Positions 7,967 through 16,770 of a stretch of 64,000 nucleotides of DNA are shown here, piece by piece. The stretch's first letter is position 1; the number at the start of each line of letters is the position of its first letter. Source of the stretch: Amycolatopsis kentuckyensis (GTDB lineage: Bacteria; Actinomycetota; Actinomycetes; Mycobacteriales; Pseudonocardiaceae); NCBI RefSeq assembly GCF_002155975.1, contig NZ_MUMI01000038.1, positions 1 through 64,000 of the forward strand, read 5' to 3'. Made by a program: the position numbers and the translations under genes. The notes below the pieces were generated by a model. The model was not told the DNA's origin. It saw nothing but the letters and a program-made list of their open reading frames with translations, and searched no databases.

Positions 7967-8974
7967 GTGGTCACGATCAACGACGTCGCCAACGCGGCCG
8001 GAGTGGCCCCCAGCACGGTGTCGTACGTGATCAGCGGCAAGCGCTCGATCTCGCCGAAGACCCGGCGGCTGGTCGAGGACAGCATCCGCAAGCTCGGCTA
8101 CCACCCGCACGCCGGGGCGCGGGCGCTGGCCAGCAGCAAGACCAACGTGCTCGCGCTGGTCGTGCCGCTGCGCACGGACCTCAACGTCGCCGTCGTGATG
8201 GAGTTCGTCGCCTCGGCGGTCACCGCGGCCCGCGCGCACGACCACGACCTGCTCCTGCTCACCAAGGACGAGGGACCCGCCGCGCTGCAGCGGGTGGCGT
8301 CCTCGGCGATCGCCGACGCGCTGATGGTGATGGACGTCGAAACCGCCGACCCGCGGGTGCCGATGCTGCTGGCGCTGGACCTGCCGGTGGTGCTCATCGG
8401 GGTGCCCGACCACCCGGCCGGGCTGAGCTGCGTCGACCTCGACTTCACCGCGGCGGCCTCGGCGTGCGTCGCGCACTTGGCCGACCTCGGCCACCGCTCG
8501 ATCGCGCTGATCGGCCCCTCCCCGGCCGTCTACCGGCGCGGCACGAGCTACGCGACGCGGTTCCTGCGCGGCTTCGACGAAGCCACGAAGAGCCGTGACC
8601 TGCGTGCGGCCTCCCACGCCTGCGCCCACTCCTACGAGGCGGTGAGCGCCTGCCTCGACGAGCTGCTCGCCGCCGATCCCGGCCTGACCGGCCTGGTCGT
8701 GCACAACGAGGCCGTGCTGCCCGGGCTGCTGTCGGACCTGCGCCACCGCGGCCTGCGGGTGCCCGAGGACATCTCGGTCATCGCCGTGTGCCCGGACAGC
8801 ATGGCCGAACAGCACGTCGTCTCGCTGACCAACGTGGCCATCCCGGCCGAGGAGGTCGGCACCCAGGCCGTCGAAATGACCATGCGCCGGCTCGCCGGCC
8901 ACACCACCCCGGAGGTCCGGCTGCTCGGACCTCGCCTCACCCGGCGCGAGAGCACCGCCTCGCCCCGAGTCTGA
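7967..8974 (+). CDS. LacI-family transcriptional regulator
   Basis: A 335-residue sugar-responsive regulator. The N-terminal helix-turn-helix reads TINDVANAAGVAPSTVSYVISG with the hinge region after it, followed by the periplasmic-binding-protein-like effector domain (VVMEFVASAVTAA..., VLIGVPDHPAG, LGHRSIALIGP). The start is the GTG at 7967, six bases after AGGAGG; an upstream in-frame ATG at 7871 would add 32 residues that do not belong to the family and overlap the promoter. It stands at the head of the ABC/GH31 operon and opposite the GH3 gene, so it most likely represses both in the absence of an oligosaccharide inducer (inference). Confidence 0.92.
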   Translation: MVTINDVANAAGVAPSTVSYVISGKRSISPKTRRLVEDSIRKLGYHPHAGARALASSKTNVLALVVPLRTDLNVAVVMEFVASAVTAARAHDHDLLLLTKDEGPAALQRVASSAIADALMVMDVETADPRVPMLLALDLPVVLIGVPDHPAGLSCVDLDFTAAASACVAHLADLGHRSIALIGPSPAVYRRGTSYATRFLRGFDEATKSRDLRAASHACAHSYEAVSACLDELLAADPGLTGLVVHNEAVLPGLLSDLRHRGLRVPEDISVIAVCPDSMAEQHVVSLTNVAIPAEEVGTQAVEMTMRRLAGHTTPEVRLLGPRLTRRESTASPRV

Positions 8975-9008
8975 CCCGGTTCTGCTCCGCCGCCGAAGGA
9001 GAATCACC

Positions 9009-10250
9009 ATGCCCGTAGTCCGTCGCGCCCTCGTCCTGACCGCGAGTGCCACGAGTGCCGCGCTGCTGGCCGCCTGCAGCCCCAGCCCGGCCCCGGCCGC
9101 ACCCGGCGGCGCCGACGCCCCGGCCGCCACGTCGATCACCGAACTCGACTACTACGCCGACGAGCAGGGGTCCGCCGCCTGGCAGAAGATCCTCGACACC
9201 TGCGCCACGCAGACCGGGATCAAGATCGAGCGCCAGAAGGTGCCGACCAACCAGATGCTGCCGAAGGTCCTGCAGAGCGCCAGCTCGAAGACGCTGCCGA
9301 ACCTGCTCTTCACCGACAACCCGACGCTGCAGCAGGTCGCCGCCACCGGCGCGCTGACCCCGCTCACCGACTACGGCATCACCACCGACGGCTACTACCC
9401 CAGCATCGTCAAGGCCGGGACCTACCAGGACAAGCTCTACGGCGTCGCCCCCGGCGTCAACGGCCTCGCGCTGATCTACAACAAGGACCTCCTGCAGGCC
9501 GCGGGCGTCGAGCCGCCGAAGACGTGGGACGAGCTGAAGGCCGCCGCGGCGAAGCTGACCAAGGACGGCAAGTACGGCCTGGCCTTCTCCGCCATCCCGT
9601 CCGAGGAAGGCACCTGGCAGTTCCTGCCGTTCTTCTGGAGCAACGGCGCGGAACTGTCCCAGTTGGACTCGCCGAAGTCGGCGCAGGCGCTGCAGTACGT
9701 CACCGACCTGGTGAACTCCGGTTCGGCGTCGAAGTCCGTGGTGACCTGGAACCAGAACGACGTCGCCGACCAGTTCGTCGGCGGCAACGCGGCCATGATG
9801 ATCAACGGGTCGTGGAACATCGCCCGGCTCGACGAGCAGAAGTCGCTGCACTACGGCGTCGTGCCGATCCCGGTGCCGCAGGCCGGCGGCAAGCCGGTGG
9901 TCGCCCTCGGCGGCGAGGTCGGCACGATCCCGGTGACCAGCGGGCCGACTCAGCAGGCCGCCGGCAAGGTGCTCTCCTGCATCCTCTCCGAGCCGACGAT
10001 GCTCGAGTGGAGCAAGGCGCACGCCTACATCCCGTCGAAGACGGCCACGGCGCAGAAGTTCGGCACCGAGCAGCCTTCGATGCAGGCGTTCGTCGACGAG
10101 GTCGGCACGGCCCGCTCCCGCACCGCCGAGCTCGGCGAGAAGTACCCGAAGGTCTCGCAGGCGCTGGCCGACGCGCTCCAGGCGGCGCTGACCGGGAAGA
10201 CGCCGGTCGACCAGGCCCTCAAGGCCGCGCAGCAGGCGAGCGGCTCGTGA
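9009..10250 (+). CDS. sugar ABC transporter substrate-binding lipoprotein
   Basis: A 413-residue extracellular solute-binding protein of family 1 (maltose/oligosaccharide type). The N-terminus is a lipoprotein signal with lipobox LAAC (Cys23), followed by an Ala/Pro-rich linker. Downstream features typical of the family include the GVAPGVNGLALIYNKDLL segment, TWDELKAAAAKL and the aromatic WNQNDVADQFVGGNAAMMINGSWN region. The ATG has GAAGGAG ahead. It starts the transporter operon and overlaps the first permease by four bases (GTGA). The ligand is probably a plant cell-wall oligosaccharide, judged from the flanking GH3 and GH31 genes. Confidence 0.92.
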   Translation: MPVVRRALVLTASATSAALLAACSPSPAPAAPGGADAPAATSITELDYYADEQGSAAWQKILDTCATQTGIKIERQKVPTNQMLPKVLQSASSKTLPNLLFTDNPTLQQVAATGALTPLTDYGITTDGYYPSIVKAGTYQDKLYGVAPGVNGLALIYNKDLLQAAGVEPPKTWDELKAAAAKLTKDGKYGLAFSAIPSEEGTWQFLPFFWSNGAELSQLDSPKSAQALQYVTDLVNSGSASKSVVTWNQNDVADQFVGGNAAMMINGSWNIARLDEQKSLHYGVVPIPVPQAGGKPVVALGGEVGTIPVTSGPTQQAAGKVLSCILSEPTMLEWSKAHAYIPSKTATAQKFGTEQPSMQAFVDEVGTARSRTAELGEKYPKVSQALADALQAALTGKTPVDQALKAAQQASGS

Positions 10251-11185
10251 CGCTCGCCGCCGCCCCGACGGTCTCGGCGGCCCCCCGCGCGAACCGGAAG
10301 TCCCGCCGGGACAACCGGTTCGCCGCGTGGGCGTTCCTGCTGCCCGCCCTGGCCTACATCATCGTGTTCTTCGGCTACCCGCTGGTCGCGAACCTGGTGA
10401 TGAGCACCCAGAACTACACGGTGAAGTCGTTCTACACGGGCGAAGCACCCTTCGTCGGCATCGCGAACTACTCCGCCGTGCTGAACAACCCGCTGTTCTC
10501 GACGGCGGCGCTCAACACGGTGCTGTTCACCGCCGGGTCGATCGTCTTCCAGTTCGCCATCGGCCTGGCGCTCGCGGTGTTCTTCAACGGCCGCTTCCTC
10601 GGCAGCGCGCTGCTGCGGTCGCTGCTCCTGCTGCCGTGGCTGCTGCCGCTGGTGGTCAGCGGCGCGGTCTGGCGGTGGATGTTCGACCAGGACCACGGCG
10701 TGCTCAACGCGGGCCTGCGGTTCCTGGGCTTCGACGCGGTGCCGTGGCTGAGCAGCACGAGCTGGGCGCTGCCGGCGGTGATCCTCACCAACATCTGGAT
10801 CGGCATCCCGTTCAACCTGGTGATCCTGCACGGCGGGCTGCGCGCGATCCCGGCGTCGCTCTACGAAGCCGCGGCGCTGGACGGCGCCGGGGCGTGGCAG
10901 CGGTTCCGGCACGTCACCTGGCCGCTGCTGCGGCCGGTCACCGGGATCGTGCTCATGCTCGGGCTGGTCTACACGATCAAGGTGTTCGACGTGATCATGG
11001 TCGTCACCGGCGGCGGGCCGGCCAACGCGACGCAGACGTTGACAACGTGGTCGTACCGGCTCTCCTTCCAGGACTTCGCGTTCGGGCAGGGCGCGGCGGT
11101 CGGCAACGTGCTCATCGTGGTGGCGACGCTGTTCGGGCTGCTGTACCTGCGTTCGGCGAAGTCGACCCTGGCGGAGGCGGCATGA
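10247..11185 (+). CDS. sugar ABC transporter permease (MalF type)
   Basis: A 312-residue inner-membrane permease with six predicted membrane segments. The start is the GTG overlapping the TGA of the binding-protein gene, giving MTLAAAPTVS. The cytoplasmic EAA loop reads YEAAALDGAGAWQRFRHVTWP, the site that docks the ATPase. PTGGGPANAT-like text (VVTGGGPANATQTL) near the end is characteristic of the MalF/UgpA type. It is followed by a second permease through a 4-base ATGA overlap, so the two are translationally coupled. No ATPase gene is present in the locus. Confidence 0.92.
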   Translation: MTLAAAPTVSAAPRANRKSRRDNRFAAWAFLLPALAYIIVFFGYPLVANLVMSTQNYTVKSFYTGEAPFVGIANYSAVLNNPLFSTAALNTVLFTAGSIVFQFAIGLALAVFFNGRFLGSALLRSLLLLPWLLPLVVSGAVWRWMFDQDHGVLNAGLRFLGFDAVPWLSSTSWALPAVILTNIWIGIPFNLVILHGGLRAIPASLYEAAALDGAGAWQRFRHVTWPLLRPVTGIVLMLGLVYTIKVFDVIMVVTGGGPANATQTLTTWSYRLSFQDFAFGQGAAVGNVLIVVATLFGLLYLRSAKSTLAEAA

Positions 11186-11997
11186 AGACGTCGAACTGGC
11201 CGCGGACGGCGGCCGGCGTGCTGATCGTCGCGGTGCTGCTGTTCCCGCTGTACTGGATGGTCAACGCCTCCCTGCAGCCCAGCGGCGCGCTGCTGAGCCC
11301 GGATCCGGCGTTCTTCCCCGTCGGCGGCACGCTGGACGGCTACCGCAAGGCCGTCTCGACGCAGGGACCCAACCTGCTCTCCAGCGTCGTCGTCGCACTC
11401 GGCACGGTGGTCGTGTCGCTGCTGGTGGCGGCACCCGCGTCGTACGCGCTGGCCCAGCTCAAGGTGCGCGGCGGCCCGGCGCTGGTGTTCGTGCTGCTCA
11501 TCGTGCAGATGATCCCGGGCATCGTGATGGCCAACGCGCTCTACACCGTGTTCAGCAACCTCGGCCTGATCGACAACTACCTCGGGCTGGTGCTGGCCGA
11601 CTCCACCGCGACCATCCCGTTCGCCATCCTGCTGCTGCGGGCGTTCATGATCTCCGTGCCGAAGGAGCTCACCGAAGCGTCCCGGGTGGACGGTGCGGGC
11701 TACTGGCGCACGTTCTTCTCGATCATCCTCCCGGTCAGCCGCAACGCCCTCGTCACCGCCGGGCTGTTCTCGTTCCTGTTCGCCTGGGCGGACTTCCTGT
11801 TCGCTGTCACCCTGACCACCGGGCAGTCGTTCGAGCCCATCACCGTGGGCATCTACCGGTTCGTCGGCAACCAGTCCGCCGACTGGAACGGGATCATGGC
11901 CACCGCCGTCCTCGCCGCGATCCCCGCGGCCGTCCTGCTGGTCGTCGCCCAGCGCTACGTCGTCGCCGGGCTGACCAGCGGCGCCGTCAAAGACTGA
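11182..11997 (+). CDS. sugar ABC transporter permease (MalG type)
   Basis: A 271-residue permease partner of the preceding gene. It has six predicted transmembrane helices. The EAA loop is LTEASRVDGAGYWRTFFSII, and the late FAWADFLFAVTLT segment is typical of MalG/UgpE partners. The start ATG overlaps the upstream stop. The GH31 gene follows after 17 bases. As no nucleotide-binding subunit is encoded here, the transporter probably uses a shared ATPase of the MsiK kind, known to serve several sugar importers in Streptomyces (inference). Confidence 0.92.
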   Translation: MKTSNWPRTAAGVLIVAVLLFPLYWMVNASLQPSGALLSPDPAFFPVGGTLDGYRKAVSTQGPNLLSSVVVALGTVVVSLLVAAPASYALAQLKVRGGPALVFVLLIVQMIPGIVMANALYTVFSNLGLIDNYLGLVLADSTATIPFAILLLRAFMISVPKELTEASRVDGAGYWRTFFSIILPVSRNALVTAGLFSFLFAWADFLFAVTLTTGQSFEPITVGIYRFVGNQSADWNGIMATAVLAAIPAAVLLVVAQRYVVAGLTSGAVKD

Positions 11998-12014
11998 ATT
12001 CCCAAGGAGACCGC

Positions 12015-14018
12015 GTGATCGCCACGACCGAAGACGGCCGCTCGCTCGAAGTCAGCGTGCGGCACGAGGTGCTGCGCATCGAGCCGTGGGGCGACGGCAG
12101 CCTGCGCGTGCGGGCCGGACGGCACCGCATCCTCGACGACGTCCCGGGTGCGCTGCTGCCCGCGAAGCCGTCCGCCGCCACCGCCTCGGCCGACGGCCGG
12201 ACCGGCCGGGTGGTCAACGGCGCGCTCACCGCGATCGTCGAGATCGCCGACACCGACACGGGCATCGACACGCAGCTGAAGTTCGTCCGCACCGACACCG
12301 GCGAAGAGCTGCTTTCCGAGCAGCGCGCGCACTTCTGGTGGCCGGGGGCGCGGCTGTTCATGCCTTCGCGCAACGGCTACGGCCGCCTCGAACAGCGGTT
12401 CACCGCCTACGACGACGAGCGGATCTACGGTCTCGGGCAGCGCACGCACGGCCGGCTCGACCAGAAGGGCCTCGTGCTCGACCTGGTGCAGCGCAACGCC
12501 GAGGTGTCGGTACCGTTCCTGCTGTCCAGCCGCGGCTACGGGTTCCTGTGGAACAGCCCCGCCGTCGGCCGCGTCGAACTGGCGGCCAACGGCACCCGCT
12601 GGGTCGCCGACGACGCCCGGCAGATCGACTACTGGATCACCACCGGCGACGGGCCGCGCCAGATCCTCGGCCACTACGCCGACGCGACCGGGCACGCACC
12701 GATGCTGCCGGAGTGGGCGGCCGGGTTCTGGCAGTCGAAGCTGCGCTACCGCACGCAGGAGGAGCTCCTGTCCGTGGCGCGCGAGTACCACTCGCGCGGA
12801 CTGCCGCTTTCGGTGATCGTGGCGGACTTCTTCCACTGGACCCACCTCGGCGACTGGAAGTTCGACCCGGCCGAGTGGCCCGACCCGGCCGGGCTGGTGC
12901 GCGAGCTTTCGGACCTCGGCGTCAAGCTGATGGTCTCGGTGTGGCCGTCCGTCAGCCCACTCTCGGAGAACTACCGTGAGCTGCACGAACAGGGGCTCCT
13001 GGTCGCCGCCGAGAGCGGCGTCCCGGCGCACGCGCCGTGGAAGGACAAGGGGTTCGACGTCGAGATGCCGGTGGCCTTCTACGACGCGACCAACCCGGAG
13101 GCCCGGCGGTTCGTCTGGAACAAGGTCAAGGAGAACTACTACGACCTGGGCGTGCGCGCCTGGTGGCTGGACGGCGACGAGCCGGAGATCCAGCCGGGCC
13201 ACCCGCACAACCTCGGCTTCCACGCCGGCCCGGGCGCGGAGGTGTTCAACCTCTACCCGCAGGTCAACGCGCAGACGTTCCACGACGGCATCCGCGCCGA
13301 AGGCGACGACGAGGTGGTGCTGCTGTCCCGCTCGGCCTGGGCGGGCAGCCAGCGCTTCGGGGCGGCGCTCTGGTCCGGTGACGTCGGGGCGACGTGGTCG
13401 TCGCTCCGCGCGCAGGTCCGGGCCGGGCTGAACGTGGCACTGGCCGGGATCCCCTGGTGGACCACGGACATCGGCGGCTTCCACGGCGGCGACCCGGACT
13501 CGCCGGAGTACCGCGAGCTGATGGTGCGCTGGTTCTCCTACGGCGTGTTCTGCCCGCTGTTCCGCCTGCACGGCTTCCGCGATCCGCGCCCGGCGTTCGG
13601 GCCGGAGATGACCGGCGGTCCCAACGAGGTCTGGTCGTTCGGCGAGCCGGCGTACGCGGCGATCACCGAGTCACTGCGCCTGCGGGAGCGGCTGCGGCCG
13701 TACCTGATGGAGCAGATGCGGGTGGCCCACGAGCAGGGCATCCCCCCGATGCGCCCGGTGTTCGTCGACTTCCCGGGGGACAGTGCGGCCTGGGACGTGG
13801 ACGACCAGTTCCTCCTCGGGCCGGACGTGCTGGTGGCGCCGGTGCTCGAACCCGGGGTGACCGCCCGCCGGGTGTACCTCCCGGCGGGGGCCACCTGGAC
13901 GGACGCGGTCACCGGCACCCGGCACGACGGCGGCGAGTGGGTCGAGGCCCCGGCGCCGGCGGACCGGATCCCGGTGTTCCTCCGCGACGGAGCGGACCTG
14001 CCGATCAGGGCCGAGTGA
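12015..14018 (+). CDS. glycoside hydrolase family 31 (alpha-xylosidase or alpha-glucosidase)
   Basis: A 667-residue GH31 enzyme without a signal peptide, hence probably cytoplasmic. It has the N-terminal galactose-mutarotase-like domain (YDDERIYGLGQRTHGRLDQK) and the catalytic barrel. The WWLDGDEPE segment carries the likely nucleophile Asp388, and LWSGDVGATWSSL carries the likely acid/base Asp near residue 456. The SRSAWAGSQRF stretch between them is typical. The start is a GTG with AAGGAGA five bases ahead. Its position after an oligosaccharide importer, with a secreted GH3 opposite, suggests it trims alpha-linked side sugars from imported fragments, for example xylose of xyloglucan; this is inference, as alpha-glucosidase activity is equally possible from the family. 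Its 3' end overlaps the convergent pentapeptide gene by 14 bases. Confidence 0.88.
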   Translation: MIATTEDGRSLEVSVRHEVLRIEPWGDGSLRVRAGRHRILDDVPGALLPAKPSAATASADGRTGRVVNGALTAIVEIADTDTGIDTQLKFVRTDTGEELLSEQRAHFWWPGARLFMPSRNGYGRLEQRFTAYDDERIYGLGQRTHGRLDQKGLVLDLVQRNAEVSVPFLLSSRGYGFLWNSPAVGRVELAANGTRWVADDARQIDYWITTGDGPRQILGHYADATGHAPMLPEWAAGFWQSKLRYRTQEELLSVAREYHSRGLPLSVIVADFFHWTHLGDWKFDPAEWPDPAGLVRELSDLGVKLMVSVWPSVSPLSENYRELHEQGLLVAAESGVPAHAPWKDKGFDVEMPVAFYDATNPEARRFVWNKVKENYYDLGVRAWWLDGDEPEIQPGHPHNLGFHAGPGAEVFNLYPQVNAQTFHDGIRAEGDDEVVLLSRSAWAGSQRFGAALWSGDVGATWSSLRAQVRAGLNVALAGIPWWTTDIGGFHGGDPDSPEYRELMVRWFSYGVFCPLFRLHGFRDPRPAFGPEMTGGPNEVWSFGEPAYAAITESLRLRERLRPYLMEQMRVAHEQGIPPMRPVFVDFPGDSAAWDVDDQFLLGPDVLVAPVLEPGVTARRVYLPAGATWTDAVTGTRHDGGEWVEAPAPADRIPVFLRDGADLPIRAE

Positions 14019-14952
14019 GGTCGGCCCAGTGCCCCGGCCTGCGCGGCCGGGGCGGGCCGAGCACCCAGCCCGGCGGCCAGGTCCGCCGCACGTGCGCGTC
14101 CGTCCGGGCCCGCGCACCGGTGAGGTGGAACTCCGCGCAGGTCGCACCCGCGAAGTCCGCGTGGCCGCTGAAGCGCGCTTCGCCGAGCAGGACGTCCCCG
14201 GCGCACCGGGCGTCCCGGAACGTCGTCGGGCCCGCGAAACCGGCGCCCTCGAACGACACGTCGTCGCCGAAAGCAGCGCCCGCGAAGTCCGTGCGAGCCG
14301 AGAAGCGAGCGGCGTCGAACCACAGCTGCCCGTGCGTGGTGATCCGGGAGAAGGCCGCCGTGCCGGTGAAGGTGGCGCGCTCGAAGTCGGTGTCCGCCTC
14401 GAACCGCGCGCCGGCGAAGGTGGCGTGCCGGGCGAAGCAGGAGCCCTCGAAGCTCACCGGCCCGGTGAAGACCGCACCGTCGAAGCGGGCGTCGCCGACG
14501 AAGCGCACGTAGCGGAAGACGGCAGTGTCGACTTCGCAGCCGCGCAGATCCAGGTCGTGCAGCACCGGAGCCTTCGGGGGGAGGTCGATGCCCGGCCAGA
14601 ACCCCGGTGTCCCGGGTCGCAGCCGCGGCAGCAGCACCGACCAGAGCTTCGCCTGCCAGGCCGCGGCCCCGGAGCCCCCGTAGCCCAGCTGGACGAAGAA
14701 CTGGTCGACGAAGATCTGGCGCAACGAGGGATCGTGGTCGGCGAGCTCGGCGAACTCGTGCACCCCGGCCAGCCGCACCTCGCGCTCGTCGGCGAGCAGC
14801 TGCCGCTCCACTTCCTCGGCCACGGGTTCCCAGGGCGCGGCCGGGGTCAGCACCTCGGCGGGCCGGTCCCGGCGCAGGATCAGCCACGCCGTGACCGATC
14901 CGGACACGGCGCCGATCAGCGCCAGGATCGCGAACGGCGTGACAGTGGCCAT
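14005..14952 (-). CDS. membrane-anchored pentapeptide-repeat protein
   Basis: About 315 residues. An N-terminal hydrophobic helix (ATVTPFAILALIGAVSGSVTAWLIL) anchors it. After a charged linker, about 140 residues form pentapeptide repeats with the A(D/N/A)F pattern (for example DARFDGAVFTGPVSFEG, FARHATFAGARF), expected to fold as a right-handed quadrilateral beta-helix. The function is unknown; the family ranges from gyrase-protecting Qnr-like proteins to scaffolds, but the membrane anchor argues for a scaffold or surface role. The start at 14952 was chosen for the GGGAGAA upstream; a longer frame to 15006 would overlap the divergent tetR start. Confidence 0.8.
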   Translation of the reverse strand: MATVTPFAILALIGAVSGSVTAWLILRRDRPAEVLTPAAPWEPVAEEVERQLLADEREVRLAGVHEFAELADHDPSLRQIFVDQFFVQLGYGGSGAAAWQAKLWSVLLPRLRPGTPGFWPGIDLPPKAPVLHDLDLRGCEVDTAVFRYVRFVGDARFDGAVFTGPVSFEGSCFARHATFAGARFEADTDFERATFTGTAAFSRITTHGQLWFDAARFSARTDFAGAAFGDDVSFEGAGFAGPTTFRDARCAGDVLLGEARFSGHADFAGATCAEFHLTGARARTDAHVRRTWPPGWVLGPPRPRRPGHWADLTRP

Positions 14953-14984
14953 ACCCGGAATTCTCCCGGCCGTGGCCAGCGAAT

Positions 14985-15005
14985 TAAAGTGGACCTGTGA
15001 GTCCA
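14985..15005 (+). promoter_or_regulatory. leaderless promoter and operator-like repeat of tetR gene
   Basis: The TAAAGT -10-like box at 14985-14990 ends six bases before the GTG at 14997, fitting a leaderless transcript; no ribosome binding site is seen. TGGAC-N6-GTCCA (14990-15005) spans the start codon and may be an autoregulatory site. Confidence 0.4.
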
Positions 15006-15599
15006 AAGCTGACCCCGAAGGGCGCGGCGACGCGGCAGCGGATCGTCGAGGGCGCCGCGGCGGAGATCCGCGAGCGCGGCGTGGCCGTGACGACGCTCGA
15101 CGACGTCCGGGCGCGGACGGGGACGAGCAAGAGCCAGCTGTTCCACTACTTCCCGGACGGCAAGGAAGAACTCCTGCTGGCGGTGGCCCGCTTCGAGGCG
15201 GACCAGGTCCTGGCGGTCCAGCAGCCGCAGCTGGGCCGGCTGACGTCGTGGGCGGGGTGGCGGCGCTGGCGGGACACGGTGGTCTCGCACTACGACAGCC
15301 GCGGGCAGCACTGCCCGCTCAACGTGCTGATCTCCCAGCTCGGCCGCGCGACTCCGGGAGCGCAGGCCGTGGTCACCGAACTGCTGCGGCGCTGGCAGGA
15401 CGAGATCGAGGCGGGCATCCGCCACCTGCAGGGAGCCGGCGAAGTCGACGCGGACCTCGACGCCGGACGCGCGGCGGCCGCCCTGCTGGCGGGCATCCAG
15501 GGCGGCGTCGTGGTGATGCTGTCGACCGGCCGCATCGACCACCTCGAAGCGGCGCTCGACGTCGGCATCGGGAACCTGCGGGCGAGCGGGAACCGGTGA
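14997..15599 (+). CDS. TetR-family regulator
   Basis: A 200-residue repressor. The TetR helix-turn-helix is VTTLDDVRARTGTSKSQLFHYF at about residues 31-52, and the C-terminal ligand domain resembles the TetR_C group with a conserved Cys-Pro-Leu (QHCPLNVLISQL). No target gene can be assigned: the divergent neighbour is the pentapeptide protein, only 44 bases away, which makes that gene the likely target. The GTG start lacks a ribosome binding site and appears leaderless. Confidence 0.88.
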   Translation: MSPKLTPKGAATRQRIVEGAAAEIRERGVAVTTLDDVRARTGTSKSQLFHYFPDGKEELLLAVARFEADQVLAVQQPQLGRLTSWAGWRRWRDTVVSHYDSRGQHCPLNVLISQLGRATPGAQAVVTELLRRWQDEIEAGIRHLQGAGEVDADLDAGRAAAALLAGIQGGVVVMLSTGRIDHLEAALDVGIGNLRASGNR

Positions 15600-15614
15600 G
15601 CCCGGTTCCCGCTC
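15584..15614. terminator. bidirectional hairpin terminator
   Basis: Perfect 13-base arms (15584-15596 and 15602-15614) flank TGAGC. The left arm covers the end of the tetR gene including its stop region. It serves the convergent tetR and yceI genes. Confidence 0.7.
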
Positions 15615-15620
15615 CCGGGA

Positions 15621-16178
15621 TCAGGCGGACTTGATCGCGGAGATCTCGAACTCCAGCGTGACCTTGTCGCTCACCAGCACGCCACCGGTCTCCAGCGCGG
15701 CGTTCCAGGTGATGCCGTAGTCCTTGCGGCTGATCGTGGTGGAGCCCTCGAAGCCGATCCGGTCGTTGCCGAACGGGTCCTTGGCCGAGCCCTCGAACTC
15801 GAACGGGACGGTCACCGAGCGGGTGACGTCCTTGATCGTCAGGTCACCGGTGACGTCGAAGCTGGTCTCGCCGGTCTGCTGGATCTCGGTCGAGGTGAAG
15901 GTGATCTGCGGGTACTCGTCCATCGCCAGGAAGTCGTTGCTCTTCAGGTGCCCGTCGCGGTCGGCGTTGCGGGTGTCGATGCTGTGGGCCTGGATGGTCA
16001 CCTGGACGCTCGACTTCTCCGGCGCGTCGCCGTCGATGGTCGCGGTGCCGGTGAACTCGTTGAAGCTGCCGCGCACCTTGGTCACCATGGCGTGCCGGGC
16101 GACGAACCCGATCCGCGAGTGGGCGGCGTCGAGGGTGTATTCGCCGGTCAGCTGGGGGTAGGTGGTCGCGCTGGTCAT
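15621..16178 (-). CDS. YceI family protein
   Basis: A 185-residue protein of the YceI-like lipocalin-type beta-barrel family, which binds polyisoprenoid or other lipids. The hallmark start YTLDAAHSRIGFVARHAMVTKVRGSF and the central D-GDLTIKDVTRSVTVPFEFEG segments are clear. No signal peptide is present, so it is probably cytoplasmic, as in many actinobacteria. A strong GAGGAGAGAA site precedes the ATG. It is divergent from a MarR regulator across a 107-base gap, an arrangement suggesting repression by that MarR protein. Confidence 0.92.
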   Translation of the reverse strand: MTSATTYPQLTGEYTLDAAHSRIGFVARHAMVTKVRGSFNEFTGTATIDGDAPEKSSVQVTIQAHSIDTRNADRDGHLKSNDFLAMDEYPQITFTSTEIQQTGETSFDVTGDLTIKDVTRSVTVPFEFEGSAKDPFGNDRIGFEGSTTISRKDYGITWNAALETGGVLVSDKVTLEFEISAIKSA

Positions 16179-16252
16179 CGCTGTTCTTCTCTCCTCGTGG
16201 TGGCGCCCCCCGGTGATTGAGGGTTCAACGACACTGTACTCACTTTGGCTGG

Positions 16253-16278
16253 TTGCGCAAGCAAGCTTTCGGTAGAGT
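16253..16278 (+). promoter_or_regulatory. MarR promoter and TTGCGCAA operator-like site
   Basis: A perfect palindrome TTGCGCAA (16253-16260) lies about 12 bases ahead of a TAGAGT -10-like box (16273-16278), which is seven bases before the marR ATG. The gene therefore seems leaderless. The palindrome sits in the -35 area and is a candidate MarR operator also able to affect divergent yceI. Confidence 0.4.
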
Positions 16279-16285
16279 TGCCCGT

Positions 16286-16762
16286 ATGGGTGATCTGGCC
16301 GCGCTCGACCTCGACGAATCCGCCTTCTGGCGGCCGCTGATGCGCATCATGACGGCGCTGCCGCGCGCGCTGGAGGACCAGTTCCTGCCCGAGACGGGCC
16401 TCGCGATCACCGACTACGGCGTGCTGGTCGCGCTGTCGGAAGCGCCGGACCACCTGCTCCGCATCTCGGCGCTGGCCGCCACCACCGGGCTGTCGCTGAG
16501 CCGGATCAGCCGGGTGGTCGACGACCTGACCCGGCGCGGCCTGGTCGAGAAGCGCCGCTGCGCCGAGGACGGCCGCGCGTCCAACGCCGTGCTGACCGAC
16601 GCCGGATTGGCCAGACTGGAGGCGGCCTACCCGAGCCACCTGGCCCGCGTGCGGGCCGCGGTGTTCGACCACCTGAGCGCCGAGGACATCCGCACGGCCG
16701 GGCCGGTGCTGGCCCGGCTGGCCGCGGCACTGGACACCGCTCCCCCGACCGACGACTGCTGA
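16286..16762 (+). CDS. MarR-family regulator
   Basis: A 158-residue winged-helix regulator. The recognition region reads LRISALAATTGLSLSRISRVVDDLTRRGLVEKRRC, with the beta-wing AEDGRASNAVLTDAG. I chose the ATG at 16286, seven bases after a TAGAGT box; an upstream in-frame GTG at 16217 would add 23 atypical residues. It is followed after eight bases by an ECM4-type thiol transferase gene, probably co-transcribed, and is divergent from yceI. The context suggests a sensor of electrophiles or quinones (inference). Confidence 0.9.
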   Translation: MGDLAALDLDESAFWRPLMRIMTALPRALEDQFLPETGLAITDYGVLVALSEAPDHLLRISALAATTGLSLSRISRVVDDLTRRGLVEKRRCAEDGRASNAVLTDAGLARLEAAYPSHLARVRAAVFDHLSAEDIRTAGPVLARLAAALDTAPPTDDC

Positions 16763-16770
16763 GGACGCCG

